Position numbers and translations under genes: made by a program. Below, in pieces: positions 17,256 through 26,054 of a DNA stretch of 64,000 bases. The DNA comes from Roseomonas sp. (GTDB lineage: Bacteria; Pseudomonadota; Alphaproteobacteria; Acetobacterales; Acetobacteraceae), in the NCBI GenBank assembly GCA_031180725.1, contig JAPSLO010000011.1, positions 187,139-251,138 of the forward strand, given 5' to 3'. Position 1 is the stretch's first letter. Every line of letters starts with the position of its first letter. The notes under the pieces are model-generated. The model had not been told where the DNA came from, ran no database searches, and worked only from the letters and a program-made list of their open reading frames with translations.

Positions 17256-18272
17256 ATGCAATATCGCAGGCTGGGCCGCAGCGGGCTGAAGGTTTCGCCG
17301 CTGTGCCTGGGCACCATGATGTTCGGCGGCCGCACCACCGAGGCGGAGGCGGAGCGCATCGCCGCCCACGCCAAGGCAGCCGGGATCAATTTCATCGACA
17401 CTGCCGATGTCTATGCCGGGGGGCGGTCGGAGGAGATCACCGGCCGCATCCTGCGCCAGAACCGCGGCTGGTGGGTGCTGGCGACGAAGATCGCCAATCC
17501 GGTGGGGCAGGGGCCGAATGAGCGCGGTCTGTCCCGCCGCCACTGCTTCAACGCGGTGGAGGCCAGCCTGCGCCGCCTGGGGGTGGAGGCGATCGACATC
17601 CTCTACCTGCACAAGGAGGACCACGCCACGCCGCTGGAGGAGACGCTGCGCGCCGTGGGCGACCTGGTGCGGCAGGGCAAGGTGCTGCATCTCGGCGTCT
17701 CCAACTACCGCGCCTGGCGCATCGCGGAGATCTGCCGGGTGTGCGATGTGCTGGGGATGGAGCGGCCGGTGGTGAGCCAACCGCTCTACAATGCGCTGAA
17801 CCGGCAGGCCGAGGTGGAGCAACTGCCGGTCTGCGCGCATTACGGCCTGGGTGTCGTCCCCTATTCGCCGCTGGCGCGCGGCGTGCTGACGGGCAAATAC
17901 GCCAGCCAGGAGGCGCCGGATGCCGAAAGCCGCGCGGGCCGTGCCGACAAGCGGATGATGGAAACCGAGTTCCGCGCGGAGAGCTTGCACATTGCCCAGG
18001 TCCTGAAGGCGCATGCCGAGGCGCGCGGCATTTCGCCCGGGCAGTTCGCCATGGCCTGGGTGCTGGCAAATCCCCTGGTGACCGCCCCGATCGCGGGGCC
18101 GCGCACCATGGAACAGTGGGAGGACTACCTGAGCGCGCTGGACTATGCCTGGACCGCGGAGGATGAAGCGCTGGTGGCCGGGCTGGTGGCGGCGGGGCAT
18201 CCTTCGACGCCGGGCTACAACGATCCCGCCTACCCCATCGAAGGCCGGCCGGTGGAAGGCCATTCGGTGTGA
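17256..18272 (+). CDS. Aldo/keto reductase
   Basis: A 338-aa NADPH-dependent oxidoreductase with a TIM-barrel fold. The catalytic tetrad is at textbook positions: Asp48 and Tyr53 in FIDTADVY, Lys78 in LATKIANP and His119 in ILYLHKED. AAGGAGAA ends eight bases before the ATG at 17256. It resembles the YajO/Tas and potassium-channel beta-subunit-like AKRs. The stop overlaps the thioesterase start (GTGA), so the two are coupled, while the molybdenum hydroxylase ends 71 bp upstream. Confidence 0.87.
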   Translation: MQYRRLGRSGLKVSPLCLGTMMFGGRTTEAEAERIAAHAKAAGINFIDTADVYAGGRSEEITGRILRQNRGWWVLATKIANPVGQGPNERGLSRRHCFNAVEASLRRLGVEAIDILYLHKEDHATPLEETLRAVGDLVRQGKVLHLGVSNYRAWRIAEICRVCDVLGMERPVVSQPLYNALNRQAEVEQLPVCAHYGLGVVPYSPLARGVLTGKYASQEAPDAESRAGRADKRMMETEFRAESLHIAQVLKAHAEARGISPGQFAMAWVLANPLVTAPIAGPRTMEQWEDYLSALDYAWTAEDEALVAGLVAAGHPSTPGYNDPAYPIEGRPVEGHSV

Positions 18273-18712
18273 GCGAGCAGCGCTTTCCCTTTATACACCG
18301 GCGCCGCGTGCGCTGGGGCGAAAGCGATCCGGCGCGCATCGCCTATACGGCGCGCTTCTTGGATTTCTGCATGGACGCGATCGAGGCCTTCTACCAGGAT
18401 CGCCTGGGCGTGGGTTTCTACGAGCTGAATGTGGACCACGGCATCGGCACGCCCTTCGTGCATGTCGCGCTGGATTTCCGCAGCCCGCTGACGCCGCGCG
18501 ACATGTTGGCGGTGGAGGTGCGGCTGGCGCGGCTCGGGGCCTCCTCCCTGACCTTCGAGGTGGCGGGGCGCGTGGCGGAGCGGCTGGCCTTTTCGGGAAA
18601 GCTGGTTTCGGCCTGGGTGGATGGGCGCGGCGACACGATGCGCCCGATCCGCGTGCCGGATGAGTTCCGCGCGAAGCTGGAGGCGGATGCCGAGTTCGCC
18701 GCCGGCGGATAA
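18269..18712 (+). CDS. Acyl-CoA thioesterase, 4HBT hot-dog family
   Basis: A 147-aa thioesterase starting with GTG at 18269, inside the stop codon of the aldo/keto reductase. The N-terminal WGESDPARIAYTARFLDF is the 4-hydroxybenzoyl-CoA thioesterase signature; the Asp of SDPA sits at the catalytic position. The single hot-dog domain fills the protein. It would hydrolyse an acyl-CoA or aromatic-CoA in the cytosol. A YbgC-like role is possible, but there is no Tol-Pal context here. Confidence 0.82.
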   Translation: MSEQRFPFIHRRRVRWGESDPARIAYTARFLDFCMDAIEAFYQDRLGVGFYELNVDHGIGTPFVHVALDFRSPLTPRDMLAVEVRLARLGASSLTFEVAGRVAERLAFSGKLVSAWVDGRGDTMRPIRVPDEFRAKLEADAEFAAGG

Positions 18713-18713
18713 G

Positions 18714-18736
18714 CCGGCGGGGCCAAGCCCCGCCGG
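18714..18736. terminator. Hairpin between convergent thioesterase and dehydrogenase genes
   Basis: A perfect ten-base stem, CCGGCGGGGC / GCCCCGCCGG, with a three-base CAA loop starts two bases after the thioesterase stop. It ends eight bases before the 3' end of the convergent 2-hydroxyacid dehydrogenase gene. There is no T-run, but position and stem strength fit a bidirectional terminator. Confidence 0.6.
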
Positions 18737-18743
18737 TGGCGGG

Positions 18744-19709
18744 CTACAGCACCAGATCCTGCGCCGGGATCTCCTCGCCCTTGTGGACGCGCAGGATGTT
18801 CCCTAGCCAGTGGCTCACGCTGCGCCGTGAATTCTCATACGCGGTGGAGGCGGTGTGCGGCGTGCAGATCACGCTTTCCATATGCAGCAGCGGGTGGTCA
18901 GCCGGTGGGGGCTCCACGTCGAAGACGTCCACCGCGGCGCCGGCCAGGTGCCCGGAGTTCAGCGCAGCCACCAGATCGGCTTCCACCACGATGCCACCGC
19001 GCGCGACGTTCACCAGCAACGATCCGGGCTTCATCAATGCCAGCTTTTCGGCGTTGATCAGCCCGGCCGTCTCCGGCGTCAGCGGGCAGGTCAGCACCAG
19101 GATGTCGCATTCCGCCAGCATCTGGTCCAGCGGCCGGTAGCGCACGCCGAGCGCCGCCTCCTCGGCTTCCGGCAGGGGGGTGCGCTTGTTGTAGAGGATG
19201 GTGCAATCGAAGCCGCGCAGGCGCTTGGCCACGCCCTTGCCGATGGAGCCCAGGCCGAGGATGCCCACCGTCTTGCCGGTGACCAGCACGGATTTCCGCC
19301 ATACCTCGTTCTTCGGCCAGCCGCCGGCGGTGGTGGCGATATGCGCCTGCACGATGCGCCGGGCGATGGCGATCGTCAGCCCCACTGCCGCTTCCGCCAC
19401 AGGGATGGAATTGCTGCCGGTGGTGCGTGCGATGCGGATGCCGCGGGCGCGGCAGGCTTCCATATCGATATTGTCGATGCCCACGCCCCATTTGTGGAAC
19501 AGCTTCAACCGCGGCGCGGCCGCGACGATGTCGGCCGTGACGGGCAGGTCCCACCAGACGGCATAGTCGGCATCGGCGATGCCGGCCTTCAGGTCATCGG
19601 GCGTGCGGCCTTTCACGGCGCTCACCTCGAAGCCATCGGGCAGGCAGGATTTGATGATGGCTTCCTGCTCGGCGCCGATCGGCTGCAGCATCACGATCTT
19701 CTGGGTCAT
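18744..19709 (-). CDS. D-2-hydroxyacid dehydrogenase
   Basis: A 321-aa NAD(P)-dependent dehydrogenase of the phosphoglycerate/glycerate/formate dehydrogenase superfamily. The nucleotide motif GLGSIG is at 152-157. The catalytic residues Arg237 (NVARGG), Glu266 (DVFDVEP) and His285 (CTPHTAS) are present. It lacks the regulatory ACT domain of many SerA proteins. Its ATG overlaps the stop of the gamma-glutamyltransferase gene. Substrate is uncertain: glyoxylate/hydroxypyruvate, phosphoglycerate or a specialised 2-oxo acid. Confidence 0.82.
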   Translation of the reverse strand: MTQKIVMLQPIGAEQEAIIKSCLPDGFEVSAVKGRTPDDLKAGIADADYAVWWDLPVTADIVAAAPRLKLFHKWGVGIDNIDMEACRARGIRIARTTGSNSIPVAEAAVGLTIAIARRIVQAHIATTAGGWPKNEVWRKSVLVTGKTVGILGLGSIGKGVAKRLRGFDCTILYNKRTPLPEAEEAALGVRYRPLDQMLAECDILVLTCPLTPETAGLINAEKLALMKPGSLLVNVARGGIVVEADLVAALNSGHLAGAAVDVFDVEPPPADHPLLHMESVICTPHTASTAYENSRRSVSHWLGNILRVHKGEEIPAQDLVL

Positions 19710-21400
19710 GCACGGGTCCCGTCAGGCTTCGAATTCGGCTCGGTGGAGAAGCGCACGCCGGCGCGTGCCAGGCCGCCGCCGAGAGCGGCCACGCTGCCAT
19801 CGGCGCGCCAGCAGGCCGCACCGGTCATCATCCCATCCGCATCGAAGGCGATGCCGTTGATACCACCGCCAATGGTCTTCACGCGCTTCACCGGATGTCC
19901 GCGCGCGGCAAGCTCCTGCTCGGCTGTCTCGGGGATGGCGGGCTCCAACTCCAGCGCATTGCCCATGGTCCAGATGCGCGGCGCTTCCAGCGCGGGCTGC
20001 AGCGCCATGCCGTGGTCCAGCAGGTTCAGCAGCGCCTGGAAGGCAGAGGGGAAGATGCGCAGCCCGCCCGGCAGGCCCAGCGCGAAGCGCGGCTTCCCGT
20101 CCCGCAGCACGATCATCGGCGCCATGGAGGTATAGACGCGCTTGCCCGGCGCGACGGAGAGCGCGAAGCCGGCACGCGGCTCGAAATTGTGCATGTAGTT
20201 GTTGCAAATCAGCCCGGTGCCGGGAATGGCAATGCGCGCGCCGAACAGGGCGTTGATGGTCTGGGTGGTGGCCACGATGTTGCCCGCGGCATCCGCCACG
20301 GTGACATGCGTGGTGCAGTTGCTCTCGCCAAGCACCGGGCCGGCGGTCCAGGCCTGGGCGCGGTGCAGGTCGATCGCGCCGCGGCGTTCGGCGGCGTAGT
20401 CCTTGCTGGTCAGGCGTGCCACCGGGACGTGCACGAAATCCGGGTCGGCGGTGGCCACGGCCCGGTCCGCGAAGGCGATCTTCAGCGCCTCTGCCACCAA
20501 GTGCAGGGCATCGGGCGTGCCGAAGCCGAGGGCCGCGATGTCGAAGCCTTCGAGCATGTTCAGCATCTGCGCAATGTGCACGCCGGCGGAAGCTGGCGGC
20601 GGCGGGCCGAAAACCTCGAAGCCGCGATAAGTGCCGCGGATCGGATCGCGTTCCCTGGTGATGACGCCGGCAAGGTCTGCCCGGGTGACGATGCCGCCCT
20701 GGCGAGCCAGCGCATCTTCCATCAATTCGCCCAGGGCGCCGCCATGCAGCAAGGCCGGGCCTTCCTTCGCCACGCTGCGCAGCGTCTCGGCATAGGCACC
20801 CTGCACCAGCTTCTCGCCAGCCTTCAGCCGGGTGCCACCAGGTAGGAAGCGCGCCGCCAGATCAGCATCGCGCGCCAGATCGGCCGCCGCATCGCCAATG
20901 GCATCCGAAAGATAGGGCGTGACGGTGAAGCCGCGCGCGGCGAGACGAATAGCGGGTTCCATCACATCCGCCAGAGGCCAGGTCCCATAGCGCGACAGGG
21001 CATGGGCCCAGGCCGGCAGCGCCGCCGGCACGGCGACCGAGAGCGCGCCGATGGCATTGCGTCGGCCTTCCGTCTCGCGGTCCTCGGGCGGGGAGCCGGG
21101 TATGGGCGCATACATGTCCGGGGTGGCCGCGGCCGGCGCGGCGGAAAGCCCGTCCAGCACGGCATGGCGGCCGTCGGCCATGCGCAGATGGCAGATGCCG
21201 CCGCCGGTCAGGCCGACCATCATGGGTTCCACCACCGTCAGGGCGAAAAGCGCGGCGATCGCGGCATCCACGGCATTGCCGCCGGCCAGCAGCACCTCGG
21301 TACCGGCGGCCGTGGCCATGGGGTGGTTCGTGCAGACAACTCCGCGCGCGCCACGCGCAGGTTGTTTTTCGCAGTCCAGGGGAAAGGCGTTGCGGCCCAC
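19706..21400 (-). CDS. Gamma-glutamyltransferase family protein
   Basis: About 564 aa if it starts at GTG 21400; an upstream ATG at 21526 would add 42 arginine-rich residues that look non-coding. The self-processing nucleophile is visible as Thr363 in NCTTHVTVAD, so autocleavage would give large and small subunits. The N-terminal GVVCTNHPMATAAG and the small-subunit GLPGG stretch fit the Ntn-hydrolase family. I see no signal peptide, unlike classic periplasmic GGT, so it may be a cytosolic amide hydrolase. Its stop overlaps the hydroxyacid dehydrogenase start. Confidence 0.82.
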   Translation of the reverse strand: MGRNAFPLDCEKQPARGARGVVCTNHPMATAAGTEVLLAGGNAVDAAIAALFALTVVEPMMVGLTGGGICHLRMADGRHAVLDGLSAAPAAATPDMYAPIPGSPPEDRETEGRRNAIGALSVAVPAALPAWAHALSRYGTWPLADVMEPAIRLAARGFTVTPYLSDAIGDAAADLARDADLAARFLPGGTRLKAGEKLVQGAYAETLRSVAKEGPALLHGGALGELMEDALARQGGIVTRADLAGVITRERDPIRGTYRGFEVFGPPPPASAGVHIAQMLNMLEGFDIAALGFGTPDALHLVAEALKIAFADRAVATADPDFVHVPVARLTSKDYAAERRGAIDLHRAQAWTAGPVLGESNCTTHVTVADAAGNIVATTQTINALFGARIAIPGTGLICNNYMHNFEPRAGFALSVAPGKRVYTSMAPMIVLRDGKPRFALGLPGGLRIFPSAFQALLNLLDHGMALQPALEAPRIWTMGNALELEPAIPETAEQELAARGHPVKRVKTIGGGINGIAFDADGMMTGAACWRADGSVAALGGGLARAGVRFSTEPNSKPDGTRA

Positions 21401-21558
21401 AATCTCGCGCGGCAAAGGTCGTCTCCGGCGTTGCGAAAGCGCAGTGTGAGCGGCGCGGCGGCAATGGGAAAGGGGGGCACGGGGCGGAAGCCGGTCCGGC
21501 CCGGCTTGAGGCGCAGCACCCGCCACGCCATCTCATCCGAAACCGCCGGACAGGACAG

Positions 21559-22986
21559 ATGCCTCTCGCCGAAGCCTTCCAGCCCGCAACGACCCATGCC
21601 GATCTCGGCGAGGAATTCTACGATGTCGTGGCGCCGGCCCGTTTCCCGCAGCATGTGCTGCGCTGGCGCAACCGCCGCTGGGATCGCCGCGTCGGGCTGG
21701 ACACGCTGACCGATGCGGAATGGATCGAGCATTTCGGAAAGTTCGAGCCGCTGCCGGGCAGTTTTCCGGCGCCGCTGGCGCTGCGCTACCATGGGCACCA
21801 GTTCCGCTCCTACAACCCCGATCTCGGTGATGGCCGCGGCTTCCTCTTTGCGCAGATGAGGGACCTGCGGGACGGGCGGCTGCTCGATCTCGGAACCAAG
21901 GGCAGCGGTCGCACGCCCTATCATCGCGGCGCGGATGGCAGGCTGACCCTGAAGGGCGGCGTGCGCGAGGTGCTGGCGACGGAGATGCTGGAGGCGCTGG
22001 GCGTCTATACCAGCAAGTCCTTCAGCCTGATCGAGACCGGGGAAGCGCTGCAACGGCAGGACGAGCCCTCGCCCACCCGCGCTTCCGTGCTGGTGCGGCT
22101 CAGTCATTCGCATATCCGTATCGGCACCTTCCAGCGCTTCGCCTACTTCAAGCAGCACGACCAGGTGGCCAGGCTGGTGCGCCATTGCTGCGCCCATTAC
22201 ATCCACGAGGCGCAGCGCCAGGACGAGGGCGAGCAGGTCATCGCCTTCTACGAAGCCGTGGTGCGGCGCGTGGCGCGCCTGGGCGCGCAGTGGATGGCCG
22301 CCGGCTTCGTGCATGGCGTGCTGAACACCGACAACATCAACATCACCGGCGAAAGCTTCGACTACGGCCCCTGGCGCTGGGCACCGAGCTACAAGCCGGA
22401 TTTCACCGCGGCCTATTTCGATTACGGCGGGCTCTATGCCCTGGCGCGCCAGCCGGAGGCGCTGCTGTGGAACCTGGCGCGGCTGGGCGGCTGCCTGCTG
22501 CCGATCAGCGAGGAAGAAAGGTTGCAGGCCGCACTGGAACCCTTCGAGGCGGAGCTGCACGCGACCTTCACCCGGCAGGTGCTCTGGCGCCTGGGCCTGG
22601 CCTCGGCGGGGGAGGAGGCGGATGCCGCGACGGTGCGCGCCCTCTACCAGTTCCTGCTGGACAGCCAGGCGCCGCTGGACCGCGTCTTCTTCGACTGGCG
22701 TGGGGGCGATGCGGAGCGGGCGCGGCGCAGCCCGATCGCGGACCTTTATGCCGGCGCCGGCTTCGCCCAGGTGAAGGATGCCTTCGCGGCGCATCGCCCA
22801 GCGGAGGATGCGCGGCTGGACCATCCCTATTTCGCGCGGCCCGAACCCTGCTCGATGCTGATCGACGAGGTGGAGGCGCTCTGGGCGCCGATCGCGGAGC
22901 GCGACGATTGGTCGCTGTTCCAGGCGAAGATCGCCGCCGTCGCCGAGATGGCCGATGCGCTGGGCAGTGCCACCCTGCCGCCCTGA
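21559..22986 (+). CDS. selO: Protein adenylyltransferase SelO (YdiU/UPF0061)
   Basis: A 475-aa pseudokinase-fold enzyme that transfers AMP to protein hydroxyl side chains and is linked to redox stress in studied bacteria. LRYHGHQFRSYNPDLGDGRG near residues 75-95, LDLGTKGSGRTPYHRG and HGVLNTDNINITGESFDYGP are family signatures; the last holds the catalytic-loop Asp and metal-binding Asn/Asp. The length matches E. coli YdiU. No C-terminal selenocysteine or cysteine is evident; the protein ends ATLPP. It is divergent from the gamma-glutamyltransferase gene. Confidence 0.9.
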   Translation: MPLAEAFQPATTHADLGEEFYDVVAPARFPQHVLRWRNRRWDRRVGLDTLTDAEWIEHFGKFEPLPGSFPAPLALRYHGHQFRSYNPDLGDGRGFLFAQMRDLRDGRLLDLGTKGSGRTPYHRGADGRLTLKGGVREVLATEMLEALGVYTSKSFSLIETGEALQRQDEPSPTRASVLVRLSHSHIRIGTFQRFAYFKQHDQVARLVRHCCAHYIHEAQRQDEGEQVIAFYEAVVRRVARLGAQWMAAGFVHGVLNTDNINITGESFDYGPWRWAPSYKPDFTAAYFDYGGLYALARQPEALLWNLARLGGCLLPISEEERLQAALEPFEAELHATFTRQVLWRLGLASAGEEADAATVRALYQFLLDSQAPLDRVFFDWRGGDAERARRSPIADLYAGAGFAQVKDAFAAHRPAEDARLDHPYFARPEPCSMLIDEVEALWAPIAERDDWSLFQAKIAAVAEMADALGSATLPP

Positions 22987-23022
22987 GCGGAACAGAGGGA
23001 TCGCCTGGCGCGTTGCCCGGCC

Positions 23023-23463
23023 ATGCGCGTGGCCGATCTGATGACGCGGGAGGTGGAGTTCATCTCCCCCGATGCCACCGCCGCGGAAGCGGCGGAGATG
23101 ATGGGCGAACTGGATGTGGGCGCCCTGCCGGTGGGTGGGCCGCAGGATCTGCGCGGCATCGTGACCGACCGCGATCTACTCTACCGCGTCGTGGCACGCG
23201 GGCGCGATGCCAGCCAGGTGCGGGTGGCGGAGGTGCTGACCGCCCCGGTGATCACCTGCCGAGGGGAGGACAGCCTGACCGCGGCGCTGGATCTGATGAC
23301 GGCCAATCATCTGCGGCGCCTGCCGGTGGTGGACGCCACGGGCCGGGTGGAGGGATGGATCACGCTCGCGGATATGGCACGTGCGATGCTGCTGGGCAGC
23401 GCGCCATTGCAGGCCGCGTTGGCCGGACTTACCGGCGAAAGCGCCTCGCCAGCTGCGCAATGA
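23023..23463 (+). CDS. CBS domain protein
   Basis: A 146-aa protein made of two CBS motifs, about residues 1-60 (MRVADLMTREVEFISPDAT) and 70-125 (VAEVLTAPVITCRGED). Such Bateman modules bind adenine nucleotides and act as sensors. No effector domain is fused. It begins 36 bp after selO on the same strand and overlaps the convergent DUF533-like gene by 35 bp. Confidence 0.82.
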   Translation: MRVADLMTREVEFISPDATAAEAAEMMGELDVGALPVGGPQDLRGIVTDRDLLYRVVARGRDASQVRVAEVLTAPVITCRGEDSLTAALDLMTANHLRRLPVVDATGRVEGWITLADMARAMLLGSAPLQAALAGLTGESASPAAQ

Positions 23464-23875
23464 GCGCCGGGGGCACGCCAAGCTGCGCCCCCACCCAGTC
23501 CAGGAAGGCGGCCTCCGTGGGGTCGCGCCGGTCCAATACCAGGGCGGCGACGGCATAGGCCGCAGCGCCGAGCCGCGCCTCGGTCAACTCCGCCAGCAGG
23601 TTGAACAGATGCGGAGGGGATCCGGCCGGCGCTTCCGGCAGGCCCAGGCGGCGCAGCGCAGCAAGGCGGCGCTCCGCCAAGCCCTCCGGCCGGGGGCGAG
23701 CGGCGAGGGCGGCATCCAGCATCGCGAGCAGCAGGTCGCGTGGCCGCGGCTCCATCGCCGAAAGGTTCAGCGTCAGCGGCACCAGGACCTGCTGGCGATT
23801 CTGGGCCCAGGCATGCAGCAGCTTGCTGGCCAGCACGGCTTCCAATGCGCCGCGCGCGGGTTCCTGACCGGACAT
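23429..23875 (-). CDS. DUF533/TerB-like hypothetical protein
   Basis: A 148-aa helical protein. The ATG at 23875 has AGGG at the right distance. It has repeated alanine/leucine helices and a C-terminal DWVGAQLGVPPALIAQLA, like the end of the DUF533 (YebE) family that belongs to the tellurite-resistance TerB clan. The N-terminal membrane stretch of typical YebE is not evident. Its 3' end overlaps the convergent CBS gene. Function is unknown; the family assignment is tentative. Confidence 0.55.
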   Translation of the reverse strand: MSGQEPARGALEAVLASKLLHAWAQNRQQVLVPLTLNLSAMEPRPRDLLLAMLDAALAARPRPEGLAERRLAALRRLGLPEAPAGSPPHLFNLLAELTEARLGAAAYAVAALVLDRRDPTEAAFLDWVGAQLGVPPALIAQLARRFRR

Positions 23876-23967
23876 GTTGCCCTGTACGCGCCAGGCCCGC
23901 CGCAGTTGCGGGAACCGAGGCCCAGGCACCAGCCTTTCGCCCGCGTGACAGACCCGCGCGGCCGACC

Positions 23968-25743
23968 ATGACCCCCGACCAGGCCATCGCCTTTGGCATT
24001 GTCGGCGTCACCATCGGACTCTTCATCTGGGGGCGCCTGCCGTACGAGCTGGTGGCGCTGCTGGCATTGCTGGCCGGTATCGTCACCGGCGTCGTGCCCG
24101 CTGATGCTGCCTTCAAAGGCTTCTCGGACGACATCGTGATCATCGTCGCCTCCGCCCTGCTGGTCAGCGCTGCGGTGGCGCGGTCGGGGGTGGTGGAGGC
24201 GGCCATGCGCCCACTGGTGCCCTGGCTGCGCAGCCCGGTCACCCAGGTGCCAGTGCTGGCCGGGGTGGTGATGCTGCTCTCGGCCTTCGTGAAGAATATC
24301 GGTGCGCTGGCGCTACTGATGCCAGTGGCTTTCCAGCTCGCGCGGCGGACGGGCCATTCGCCATCGGCCCTGCTGATGCCGATGGCCTTCGCCTCGCTGC
24401 TTGGCGGCCTGGTCACGCTGGTTGGCACCTCGCCAAACGTCATCGTCTCCCGCATGCGGGAGGACATCCTGGGCGCACCCTTCGGGATGTTCGACTTCGC
24501 GCCGGTCGGCCTGGTGGTAGCGTTCGCCGGGCTGCTGTTCCTGACCGTGGGTTGGCGCCTGCTGCCGCGCGAGCGCCGCCCGGCCGCGGGCATGGAGGCC
24601 GCCTTCTCCATGGGCGACTACACCACGGAAGCGACTGTCCCGCCCGGCAGCCCGCTGGCCGGCCGCACGGTGGCGGACCTGGGGGCGATGGGCGGCGAGG
24701 TGCGGCTGACCAGTGTGATCCGCGAACGCTTCCGCCGCCTGCCGCCCACTCCCGGCATGACCCTGCGCGCCGAGGATGTGCTGCTGCTGCAAGGCACGCC
24801 GGAGGATCTAGAACGCCTGCAGGCTCGCGCCGGGCTGGTGCTGGCGGGAGAACGCCAGGCCGAACGCCAGCCGGCGGAGGAGGCCGGGGTCGTGGAAGGC
24901 GTCATCACCGGATCCAGCCCGATGATCGGCCAGACGCCTGCGCAGATGGATCTGGTGAACCGGCACGGGTTGGCGCTGCTGGCCGTCAGCCGCAGCGGGC
25001 AGCAGGTGGAACGCCGCCTCTCCGCGTTGCGCTTCCGTCCGGGCGATGTGGTGATCCTGAAGGGGGAGCAGGAACGCCTGCCGGCGGCGATGGGCGAATT
25101 GCGCATCCTGCCGCTTTCGGGCCGTGACATCGCGCTGGGCAACCGGCGGCGCAGCCTGGTGCCGGCTGCCGTGCTTGCCGTCGCCATGGCGCTGCTGGCG
25201 CTGAACCTGGTGCCGGTGGCGGTCGCCTTCTTCGGAGCGGCAGTGGTACTGCTGGCGCTGCGCGCCCTGCCGCTGCGCGAAGCCTATGACAACATGGAAT
25301 GGTCGGTGTTGATCCTGCTGGGTGCGCTGATTCCGGTCAGCGAGGCGATCCGCACCACCGGCGGGTCCGACCTGATCGCGGGCTGGCTGGCGCAGGCGGT
25401 GCATTACCTGCCGCCCATGGGTGCCCTGGCGCTGATGATGGCAGTGGCGATGGCGGTCACGCCCTTCCTGAACAATGCCGCCACGGTACTGATGCTTGCG
25501 CCCATCGCCGCGAGCCTGGCGGAGCGGCTGCAGTTGTCGCCCGATGCCTTCCTGATGGCGGTGGCGATCGGCGCGGCCTGCGATTTCCTGACCCCGATAG
25601 GCCATCAGTGCAACACGCTGGTGATGGGGCCGGGCGGCTATCGCTTCGGGGATTATGCGCGGCTCGGCCTACCGCTGACCCTGATCGTGCTGCTGGTCGG
25701 CGTGCCCTTGGTAGCGGTGGTCTGGCCTCTGACTGGAAGGTGA
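23968..25743 (+). CDS. SLC13-family transporter with two RCK_C (TrkA-C) domains
   Basis: A 591-aa inner-membrane transporter. About six helices in residues 1-195 and six in 390-591 flank a cytosolic segment with two TrkA-C domains, one centred on PPGSPLAGRTVADLGA and one on ITGSSPMIGQTPAQMDL. The paired hairpin motifs FVKNIGALALLMP and FLNNAATVLMLAP with GTSPNVIVS are those of DASS/SLC13 sodium-coupled anion carriers. Such regulated members carry dicarboxylates, sulfate or related anions; the substrate here is not known. Confidence 0.85.
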   Translation: MTPDQAIAFGIVGVTIGLFIWGRLPYELVALLALLAGIVTGVVPADAAFKGFSDDIVIIVASALLVSAAVARSGVVEAAMRPLVPWLRSPVTQVPVLAGVVMLLSAFVKNIGALALLMPVAFQLARRTGHSPSALLMPMAFASLLGGLVTLVGTSPNVIVSRMREDILGAPFGMFDFAPVGLVVAFAGLLFLTVGWRLLPRERRPAAGMEAAFSMGDYTTEATVPPGSPLAGRTVADLGAMGGEVRLTSVIRERFRRLPPTPGMTLRAEDVLLLQGTPEDLERLQARAGLVLAGERQAERQPAEEAGVVEGVITGSSPMIGQTPAQMDLVNRHGLALLAVSRSGQQVERRLSALRFRPGDVVILKGEQERLPAAMGELRILPLSGRDIALGNRRRSLVPAAVLAVAMALLALNLVPVAVAFFGAAVVLLALRALPLREAYDNMEWSVLILLGALIPVSEAIRTTGGSDLIAGWLAQAVHYLPPMGALALMMAVAMAVTPFLNNAATVLMLAPIAASLAERLQLSPDAFLMAVAIGAACDFLTPIGHQCNTLVMGPGGYRFGDYARLGLPLTLIVLLVGVPLVAVVWPLTGR

Positions 25744-25748
25744 TACGC

Positions 25749-26042
25749 ATGAGCGAGGGGATCGGCTGGCTGCCGGTGGAGGCACGCGAACAGCTGGAGG
25801 AGGAACAGGCAAAGGCCGGTGCCGAGGTGATCGAGAAGCTGCTGGCACTGGACGACCGCGCGCGAGTGCTTGCGCTGCTGGACTGGGTCCTGACGCCGCC
25901 GGCGGAACGCAACCCGCCGCATCTGCGCCCGGAACATTTGCGTCGCCTCCTAGAAAGCTTCGCTGGCGCCAATCCGCTGCCGGAGGAACTGCCCCCGCAA
26001 CTGGCTGCCCTGGCCGCGACGGACCAGGGGCCAGAGGCGTGA
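25749..26042 (+). CDS. Small hypothetical protein following the SLC13 transporter
   Basis: A 97-aa acidic, helical protein that starts six bases after the transporter stop, so it is probably co-transcribed. It holds LPVEAREQLEEEQAKAGAEV, then an alanine/leucine-rich helix and a proline-rich tail. I recognise no family and no membrane segment. A regulatory or assembly role with the transporter is only a guess from position. Confidence 0.55.
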   Translation: MSEGIGWLPVEAREQLEEEQAKAGAEVIEKLLALDDRARVLALLDWVLTPPAERNPPHLRPEHLRRLLESFAGANPLPEELPPQLAALAATDQGPEA

Positions 26043-26054
26043 CAGCGGGAAGGT

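Noticed and set aside
21400..21526. ATG start at 21526 for the gamma-glutamyltransferase
   Set aside because: The added 42 residues are Arg/Pro-rich and unlike any signal peptide or GGT N-terminus; GTG at 21400 fits the family better.
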